This document shows positions 1 to 5,321 of a stretch of DNA of 7,818 nt, one piece after another. Location: NCBI GenBank assembly GCA_040376605.1, contig JBEIQI010000138.1:1-7818 (forward strand). Direction: 5' to 3'. A program made the position numbers and the translations under genes. Within the stretch, counting starts at the first letter, position 1. Each line of letters begins with the position of its first letter. A model generated the notes under the pieces. It was not told the origin of the DNA and searched no databases. It saw only the letters and a list, made by a program, of their open reading frames with translations. Origin of the DNA: JANWKQ01 sp040376605 (GTDB lineage: Bacteria; Bacteroidota; Bacteroidia; CAIKAF01).

Positions 1-1750
1 CAATTTCAATATGAATGGGTGGTACTTTATTCCCTATTTTTTGATGGTCTAATAATTGTCGTAAATTTTCGAAATTGTAGATAACAGGTTCCAATTGATG
101 CTCCATCAATATTTCAATGGCAGTTGCTTCTGCATTCATTACCATAATAGGCAATTTTATACCATGATTTCGCAGTTCAATGCCTTCGTCGGCATAGGCT
201 ACTGATAAGTAATTAACATGATGGAAATGCAGGATATGCGCAATCTCATGGGTTCCGGTGCCATATCCGGATGCTTTAACCATAGCCATTATTTGAGTCC
301 CTTTCGGAATCTTACGGCGATAATAATTGAGGTTATGGATCATGGCATTTAAGTTCACTTCCATGATGGTATCATGAACTTTATTTTCGAGTCTGCCGAC
401 AATTTTTTCTAATCCAAATTTTCGGGCACCTTTAATTAACATTGCCTCATGATGAAAGTTCAGTTCATGAATTTCTTGCAAGAATGAGTTTACATTTTTA
501 TAAAAATGAGTTTCTCCTTTAAATAAATTCGAATGTTTCTCAATTTCATTTCCGATCCCAATTACTTTGGTGATATTCTTTTGATAAAGTATTTTAGCAA
601 TATCAGAATATAGTTCTTTCTGATTTTCCGATGCTTCTGCAATATCCGAAAGTATAATTGTCTTTTGCGGATATTGATGTAGATTACCTAAACTATCAAT
701 GGCAATTTTTAATGAGTCAAAATCATTACTGTAGGTATCGTCTACAATAAAACATTGATTTTTACCTGATTTAAAGGAGAGACGCATATTAACCTGACTA
801 AGCCAATTCATTTGTTCCGTTACTAATGCCATGTCTGCATTGAGTGTAATGCAGGTAATAAAGACATGACAGGCATTTTCAATAGAGGCTTGATCACTAA
901 AGGGAATGTTGAAATGATAGTTTTGGTCACCATTCGAAATATATATTTCAGTTTGGGTGCCTGTTTTTTTAAAGTTAGTTTGGAACTGACTAGATTCGCT
1001 GGCCCCCCATGTTATCAAATTTTTATGGGGATATTTATTACGAATTTCTTCTTCAATTAAAGGATCGTCATTTCGCACTATTATTTTTTCGCAGGGGGCA
1101 AACAAGGTTAACTTCTCCCTGATTTTTTCTTCCAGGTTTATAAAATTTTCCTGATGTGCACTACCGATATTGGTAAAAATACCCAACGTTGGGTTAATGA
1201 TTTTCTCTAAAAAAATCATTTCTCCCGGTTCTGATATTCCAGCCTCGAATATTCCTATCTCGTTTTCTTCTTGTAAATTCCATATAGATAATGGAACACC
1301 GACCTGCGAGTTATAACTTTTTGGGTTTTTACAGATATTAAATTGAGTTGATAAAACAAATCCCAACCAATCTTTCACAATTGTTTTACCGTTGCTTCCG
1401 GTAATTCCAATTATTGGAATTTGAAATTGTTTCCGATGGTAACTGGCAAGTTTTTGAAGGGCTGCAAGGGTATCTTCCAGCAAAACAAAACAAGCATTCG
1501 GGATTGATTCTTTCGGGAATTTGGGATCAGAAATGATAAAGTGATTGATACCACTTTGAAAGGCATCTTGTATAAATTCATGTCCGTCGTGTTGAGGACC
1601 TTTGATAGCAAAGAAAAGTGACGATACTGGGAAATTTATTTTTCGGCTGTCGATTACTAAATGAAGAATTTCTGAATCCGTTGGGTTGCCAATTAATTTC
1701 CCCTCTATGATCTCAGCAATTTTAGAGATGTTATAGTTTTCGGGCATCAT
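1..1750 (-). CDS. murF-alr: Bifunctional MurF ligase / alanine racemase fusion, partial (C-terminus beyond window)
   Basis: The N-terminal half (about residues 1-455) is a Mur ligase that joins D-Ala-D-Ala to the UDP-MurNAc-tripeptide in the cytoplasm; the second half, from about residue 460, is a PLP-dependent alanine racemase that supplies D-alanine. Seen directly: the ATP-binding loop GITGSNGKT at 115-123 (Lys122), the conserved acid in FEAGISEPGEM (Glu169), the TNIGSAH motif (His199), a C-domain motif DDTYSND at 337-343, and the racemase motif MVKASGYGTG with PLP lysine Lys492. The reading frame is open to base 1, giving 583 residues. Such fusions in Bacteroidota are typically a little over 800 residues, so the racemase C-terminal domain, with its catalytic Tyr, lies outside. 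The start is one of two adjacent ATG codons (1750 or 1747). The first overlaps the tdk stop as ATGA, which suggests translational coupling. No Shine-Dalgarno is visible. The fusion is a known Bacteroidota arrangement. Confidence 0.95.
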   Translation of the reverse strand, partial: MMPENYNISKIAEIIEGKLIGNPTDSEILHLVIDSRKINFPVSSLFFAIKGPQHDGHEFIQDAFQSGINHFIISDPKFPKESIPNACFVLLEDTLAALQKLASYHRKQFQIPIIGITGSNGKTIVKDWLGFVLSTQFNICKNPKSYNSQVGVPLSIWNLQEENEIGIFEAGISEPGEMIFLEKIINPTLGIFTNIGSAHQENFINLEEKIREKLTLFAPCEKIIVRNDDPLIEEEIRNKYPHKNLITWGASESSQFQTNFKKTGTQTEIYISNGDQNYHFNIPFSDQASIENACHVFITCITLNADMALVTEQMNWLSQVNMRLSFKSGKNQCFIVDDTYSNDFDSLKIAIDSLGNLHQYPQKTIILSDIAEASENQKELYSDIAKILYQKNITKVIGIGNEIEKHSNLFKGETHFYKNVNSFLQEIHELNFHHEAMLIKGARKFGLEKIVGRLENKVHDTIMEVNLNAMIHNLNYYRRKIPKGTQIMAMVKASGYGTGTHEIAHILHFHHVNYLSVAYADEGIELRNHGIKLPIMVMNAEATAIEILMEHQLEPVIYNFENLRQLLDHQKIGNKVPPIHIEI

Positions 1751-2322
1751 AAATTATTTTTAGCAAAACAATCCCTGCATAGAGGTTTATAAGTATCCAT
1801 TTCACCCAGCATAACTAGTTTTTCATCTTCATGGATGCGATATGAATGATTGGCAATATGGCCACAATCAACGCAAATAGCATGAACTTTAGTTACAAAC
1901 TCGGCAACTGCCATTAATTGGGGCATTATTCCAAAAGGTTTTCCGGTATAATCCATATCCAAACCTGCTACTACTACCCGAATTCCACTATTAGCCAGTG
2001 TATTACAAACATCAATTAATCCATCGTCAAAAAACTGAGCTTCATCAATTCCCACCACATCCATGTCATCCGCCAATAACAAAATATTGCCTGAAATCGG
2101 AACAGGAGTGGAGGATATCGCATTTCCCTGATGAGAAACCACATCTTCTATATGATAGCGGGTGTCAATTTCTGGTTTAAAAATTTCTACCTTAAGTTTA
2201 GCGATTTTGGCTCGTTTAAGTCTACGGATGAGTTCCTCTGTTTTGCCTGAAAACATAGAACCACAGATCACTTCTATAGACCCCCTTTTTTCTCCCTGTT
2301 TTAATGTGTTTTCAACAAACAT
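1747..2322 (-). CDS. tdk: Thymidine kinase, type II (zinc-containing)
   Basis: Phosphorylates thymidine to dTMP with ATP in the cytoplasmic pyrimidine salvage pathway. At 191 residues it has the usual length of the family. Seen directly: the P-loop GSMFSGKT at residues 21-28; the Walker-B-like DEAQFF at 93-98, with Glu94 the expected catalytic base; the GLDMDYTGKPFG segment at 120-131; and the two zinc-binding Cys pairs C150/C153 and C182/C185 that frame the substrate-binding lasso. The IEVICGSMFSGKTEELIRR segment closely resembles Bacteroides Tdk from memory. The start at 2322 leaves about 15 residues ahead of the core, as in relatives. It is the first gene of a leftward unit, and its TGA stop overlaps the ATG of murF-alr by four bases. 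A candidate promoter element lies 44 bases upstream. Confidence 0.97.
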   Translation of the reverse strand: MFVENTLKQGEKRGSIEVICGSMFSGKTEELIRRLKRAKIAKLKVEIFKPEIDTRYHIEDVVSHQGNAISSTPVPISGNILLLADDMDVVGIDEAQFFDDGLIDVCNTLANSGIRVVVAGLDMDYTGKPFGIMPQLMAVAEFVTKVHAICVDCGHIANHSYRIHEDEKLVMLGEMDTYKPLCRDCFAKNNL

Positions 2323-2417
2323 ACTTTTCCAGCCAATAATTCGTAATTTTCGCCAATATTTATATACAAATGTATAATAAAACCGTTGTTTTATAGCGGA
2401 ATTAGATATTTAAACCC
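2323..2417. promoter_or_regulatory. Divergent intergenic region between tdk and the coiled-coil gene
   Basis: This 95-base AT-rich gap separates two genes transcribed away from each other, so it must hold both promoters unless one comes from further upstream. On the minus strand, TACATTTG (2374 down to 2367) matches the Bacteroidota -7 consensus TAnnTTTG and lies 44 bases before the tdk start; no TTTG is found at the expected -33 spacing. A short inverted repeat, TATAC-AAAT-GTATA (2363-2376), covers the same bases. On the plus strand I find only a one-mismatch version of the -7 element (TAATTTTC at 2344-2351). Neither gene has a clear Shine-Dalgarno sequence. The promoter call is inference from consensus matching. 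Confidence 0.45.
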
Positions 2418-3338
2418 ATGACAAAACCTGAATTATTAAGAGAGATAGGCGTTCACCTTAAAAAGGTGGTAGATGTTTACAATCAATTAGCCAAAAATCC
2501 GGATGCTTTTACTCCCGGAGAGATTGATCTTATGGTGAATAATGCAGCAAAAATCATTGAATTTGCAGCGGTTATTAAGTACCAACCCGCTTCTATTACC
2601 AATACTGATGAGCAAATTAAATTGCGTGACTTAGAGGATAAGCTAAGGGTATTGAATGAGCAAATGAAAAATAAGGATTTTGAAATTGAAAAGCTGGAGA
2701 GAATTAATAAGGATTTAGAGAAGAAGGTAGAAGAAAACAAACACCTGGCAGATGCTTTTGTGGTTGAATTACCTGAAATTGATTCGAAATTGGACTCAAA
2801 TTCAACTTTGGCTAAAAATGATTTATTGAACGAAAGTTTTACCAATAAAATTCCTCAGATTGATCAGATTAATCAAGCGGTGACTGTAAAAAAGGAAGAA
2901 GAGATAAAAGTACCGACTTTTACTTCACCTGAAAAAAAGGAGACAACTGCGTTAGATAAACAATTTGATGCTCAGCCAAAATCCTTATTATCCAAGTATG
3001 AAGATGAATCGGAAGAACAACATAAGAAGACGGTGATCAATGCCTTAAACGAATCTATTATTGACGGATCTAAAGAGAACGTGGCGGAGAAGATGATGAA
3101 TTCTAAGATTGGAGATTTAAAAAAGGTGATTCCATTGCATGAGAAGTTTATGTATGCCAATGAGTTATTTGGTAAAAACAGTGATCATTATGCCCAATTT
3201 ATTGATGCGATGAATACCAAACAAACCTGGAAAGAAGCCGAATCTCTTCTTGCACAAGCGGCCACTATGTATAAATGGGATCCTGAAAATAAAACGGCAT
3301 TACAATTTATAGCTCTTATTCAACGTCGATTCGATTAA
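2418..3338 (+). CDS. Conserved coiled-coil protein of unknown function
   Basis: Function not recognised. The 306-residue product has no signal peptide or membrane segment, so it is probably cytoplasmic. Three parts are visible: a helical N-terminal region (about 1-55) with the stretch GEIDLMVNNAAKIIEF; a coiled coil (about 66-112) with hydrophobic positions in regular 3-4 spacing (L69, L72, L76, L79, M83, I90, L93, L100, V104); and a charged, low-complexity linker (about 115-225) rich in Lys, Glu, Ser and Asn. A compact helical C-terminal domain follows (about 228-306), with the landmarks FMYANELFGKNSDHY and ALQFIALIQRRF. From memory, this N- plus C-terminal pattern, ending in a phrase like FxxLxxRRF, recurs in uncharacterised Bacteroidota proteins. 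The ATG at 2418 has no Shine-Dalgarno. Its TAA stop shares one base with the ATG of the peptidase gene, so the two are probably cotranscribed and coupled. Confidence 0.85.
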   Translation: MTKPELLREIGVHLKKVVDVYNQLAKNPDAFTPGEIDLMVNNAAKIIEFAAVIKYQPASITNTDEQIKLRDLEDKLRVLNEQMKNKDFEIEKLERINKDLEKKVEENKHLADAFVVELPEIDSKLDSNSTLAKNDLLNESFTNKIPQIDQINQAVTVKKEEEIKVPTFTSPEKKETTALDKQFDAQPKSLLSKYEDESEEQHKKTVINALNESIIDGSKENVAEKMMNSKIGDLKKVIPLHEKFMYANELFGKNSDHYAQFIDAMNTKQTWKEAESLLAQAATMYKWDPENKTALQFIALIQRRFD

Positions 3339-4633
3339 TGAAAAAAATCGTCATAGCCATTTATATTATCGTTGGTTCCGGATTAATTAGAAGTCAGGGA
3401 TTAACCTTTGACGCTCAGTCATATGGTCGATGGGTGGTAGATACATTGGCAGCTCCTTATTTTAAAGGGAGAGGTTATATTAAAGAAGGAGATAATTTGG
3501 CTGCTTATTTTATTGCATCTGAGTTTTATAAATTCGGATTAAAGAAGTTTGTTGGTGCAAAAAACTACTATCAGAATTTTAATTTTCCTGTAAATACATT
3601 TCCACGTGATTGTTTTGCCGCAGTGGATGACAATTATTTAGTATGTGGTAGAGATTTTGTTCCGGATCCAGGTTGCCCTGATATTAAAGGAACATGGAAC
3701 TTGGTATGGCTAGATAGTATTACGGTTTCAGATAATAATACCTATAAGGAATTTGCCAGAAGAGATTTCTCTAAATATTTTATTGTGGTGGATGATAAAG
3801 GCGTAACGGATCCCGAACAAAAAAAAATATTTAAGAATATGGCTCTTAATCCATTTGGGGCAAAGGGCATTATTTATATCCGTCCTAAAATAACATGGAG
3901 CGTAGCAACTGAATTAAATGCTTTTCCAATTATTGAAGTAGTTAGAGGTGGAATCACCAAAGAATCTAAACAAATTCGATTATTGGTTGATTCTAAATTT
4001 ATTGAAGATTATCCATCAAGAAATGTTATAGGGTATATTGAAGGAAAGGAGAATCCAGATTCTTTTATCGTAATTACGGCTCATTATGATCATTTAGGTA
4101 AGATTGGACGTTCTGTTTATTTTCCCGGGGCGAATGATAATGCAAGTGGAACAGCCATGATGTTGAGTTTAGCAAATTGGTTTGCTAAACCCGAGAATCA
4201 GCCGAATTATTCCATTGCATTTATTGGATTTGCAGGTGAGGAAGCAGGACTTATTGGTTCCAGTCGGTATACCATGTATCCTGTTTTTCCATTAAACAAA
4301 ATTAAATTTCTGTTCAATGTGGATATGATGGGAACTGGAGAAGAGGGAATTACCGTTGTAAATGCAACGGAGTTTAAAAGAGAGTTTGAAATTTTGGATA
4401 GCATCAATATTAATAAACAGTATTTGGTGCAAATTAAAAAGAGGGGACCTGCTGCTAACAGCGATCATTATCCATTTTTTGAAAAGAAGGTGAAATGTTT
4501 CTTTGCCTATACCATGGGTGGGGTAAAATATTACCATGATATTGATGATCGAAGAGAGACACTTCTTTTACCAGAATTTCAGGATTTACATTTTTTGTTT
4601 CGAGATTTCATTAATAAAATTCAGGTGAAATAA
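3338..4633 (+). CDS. Exported M28-family zinc peptidase
   Basis: Probably a periplasmic or secreted co-catalytic zinc aminopeptidase of the M28 family; the natural substrate is unknown. An N-terminal hydrophobic segment (about residues 1-20, after MKK) looks like a Sec signal peptide; no lipobox Cys is seen. Residues about 100-215 are less conserved and may hold a PA-like insertion, judging from GAKGIIYIRP and FPIIEVVRG. The catalytic domain follows RNVIGYIEG (about 229). All expected metal and catalytic residues are present: His249 (TAHYDHLG), bridging Asp267 (GANDNASG), catalytic Glu301 with ligand Glu302 (GEEAGLIGS), Asp329 (NVDMMG) and His400 (YYHDIDD). The enzyme is therefore predicted to be active. 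The 431-residue length fits the family. The start overlaps the preceding stop by one base (TAATG), and rsmI begins two bases after its stop. Confidence 0.92.
   Translation: MKKIVIAIYIIVGSGLIRSQGLTFDAQSYGRWVVDTLAAPYFKGRGYIKEGDNLAAYFIASEFYKFGLKKFVGAKNYYQNFNFPVNTFPRDCFAAVDDNYLVCGRDFVPDPGCPDIKGTWNLVWLDSITVSDNNTYKEFARRDFSKYFIVVDDKGVTDPEQKKIFKNMALNPFGAKGIIYIRPKITWSVATELNAFPIIEVVRGGITKESKQIRLLVDSKFIEDYPSRNVIGYIEGKENPDSFIVITAHYDHLGKIGRSVYFPGANDNASGTAMMLSLANWFAKPENQPNYSIAFIGFAGEEAGLIGSSRYTMYPVFPLNKIKFLFNVDMMGTGEEGITVVNATEFKREFEILDSININKQYLVQIKKRGPAANSDHYPFFEKKVKCFFAYTMGGVKYYHDIDDRRETLLLPEFQDLHFLFRDFINKIQVK
4623..4628 (+). promoter_or_regulatory. Shine-Dalgarno-like site supporting the TTG start of rsmI
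   Basis: AGGTGA lies within the last codons of the peptidase gene, seven bases before the TTG start of rsmI, and matches part of the canonical AGGAGGTGA. It is the best Shine-Dalgarno match in front of any gene here. It favours TTG at 4636 over the only other nearby in-frame non-ATG candidate, ATA at 4630. Bacteroidota often initiate without such a site, so its role is inference. Confidence 0.5.
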
Positions 4634-4635
4634 AA

Positions 4636-5310
4636 TTGGCTCGTCTATTTATCATACCAACTCCTATAGGCAATCTGGAGGATATTACTTTAAGAGCCAT
4701 TCGACTATTAAAGGAGGTAGACATTCTATACGCAGAGGACACCAGAACTACCGGTAATTTATTGAAACATTTTAATATCGATAGAAAAATAATTGCCTTT
4801 CATCAACATAACGAACATAAGGTATTACAGCGGGTTGTTAATGAGATTGAAACTTTCGAAACAGCCGCTTTGGTAAGTGATGCAGGAACTCCCGGAATTT
4901 CTGATCCAGGATTTTTATTAATTCGGGAATGTATTAAAAACAATATTGAAGTGGAATGTTTACCTGGTCCTACGGCTTTTGTTCCTGCTTTAGTTCAATC
5001 GGGGTTTCCATGCGATAGTTTTATTTATGATGGATTTTTACCTCATAAAAAAGGGAGGCAAACTAAATGGAAAGAAATAGCGGTTTCTGAAAGAACTGTG
5101 GTTGTTTACGAATCTCCACATCGTATCATAAAAGCATTAGAGGAGGCGAAAGAGTTTTTACCAGAGCATAGGCAGTTAGCAGTGTGTCGTGAAATTTCCA
5201 AAATGTTCCATGAAACCATAAGAGGAACTGCTCAGGAGCTGTTGGAATATTATACCATTCATCCGCCAAAAGGTGAGATCGTAATGGTGATCTCACCTTC
5301 TAACGAATAA
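4636..5310 (+). CDS. rsmI: 16S rRNA (cytidine-1402-2'-O)-methyltransferase
   Basis: Methylates the 2'-OH of C1402 in the decoding centre of 16S rRNA using S-adenosylmethionine. It belongs to the tetrapyrrole (SAM) methylase fold. Seen directly: the N-terminal signature FIIPTPIGNLEDITLRA (residues 5-21), AEDTRTTGNLLKHF (33-46), the SAM-site loop SDAGTPGISDPG (81-92), CLPGPTAFVPAL (108-119) and VVVYESPHRI (155-164). At 224 residues it lacks the C-terminal extension of the 286-residue E. coli protein, as Bacteroidota versions commonly do. The start is TTG at 4636: no in-frame ATG occurs between the upstream stop (4612) and the conserved signature, and TTG gives the expected short N-terminus. It is third in the plus-strand unit, two bases after the peptidase stop. 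An 11-bp inverted repeat occupies its final codons. Confidence 0.96.
   Translation: MARLFIIPTPIGNLEDITLRAIRLLKEVDILYAEDTRTTGNLLKHFNIDRKIIAFHQHNEHKVLQRVVNEIETFETAALVSDAGTPGISDPGFLLIRECIKNNIEVECLPGPTAFVPALVQSGFPCDSFIYDGFLPHKKGRQTKWKEIAVSERTVVVYESPHRIIKALEEAKEFLPEHRQLAVCREISKMFHETIRGTAQELLEYYTIHPPKGEIVMVISPSNE
5270..5299. terminator. Strong inverted repeat at the rsmI 3' end, possible terminator for the receptor gene
   Basis: Two perfect 11-base arms, AAGGTGAGATC (5270-5280) and its complement GATCTCACCTT (5289-5299), flank an 8-base loop. They encode the KGEIVMVISPS end of RsmI. Read on the minus strand, the hairpin begins 16 bases after the receptor stop and is followed by a short T run, so it could terminate the receptor transcript. 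On the plus strand the hairpin precedes the rsmI stop and a T-rich stretch starts only about 22 bases later, so simple intrinsic termination there is less clear. It could instead protect the 3' end of the mRNA. Confidence 0.55.
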
Positions 5311-5321
5311 TTTAATTATTC
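5305..5321. terminator. AT-rich palindrome spanning both convergent stop codons
   Basis: GAATAATT (5305-5312) and AATTATTC (5314-5321) form a perfect palindrome about one central T. It includes the TAA of rsmI (5308-5310) and the TAA of the receptor gene (complement of 5316-5318). On the plus strand TTTTGTTTT follows at once (5322-5330), which resembles an intrinsic terminator tail, but the stem is all A-T apart from one G-C pair and would be weak alone. It may act together with the stronger hairpin just before it. Confidence 0.4.

Noticed and set aside
866..1060. 64-codon open frame on the plus strand
   Set aside because: It lies antisense within the well-supported MurF domain, has no recognisable motif and is explained as a shadow of that gene.
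1411..1611. 66-codon open frame on the minus strand
   Set aside because: It is an alternative frame inside murF-alr; the MurF reading frame passes through intact with its conserved motifs, so there is no frameshift.
2483..2845. 120-codon antisense open frame inside the coiled-coil gene
   Set aside because: It is Ser/Phe/Leu-rich, as expected from the complement of a Lys/Glu-rich coiled coil, and has no start context or motifs. The plus-strand frame has heptad structure and operon spacing.
3819..3827. Run of nine A bases in the peptidase gene, a possible slippage site
   Set aside because: The frame continues correctly into the complete zinc-binding motifs, so neither a sequencing frameshift nor programmed slippage is needed.
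4292..4537. 81-codon antisense open frame opposite the peptidase active site
   Set aside because: It is complementary to conserved catalytic-domain sequence and shows no independent features.
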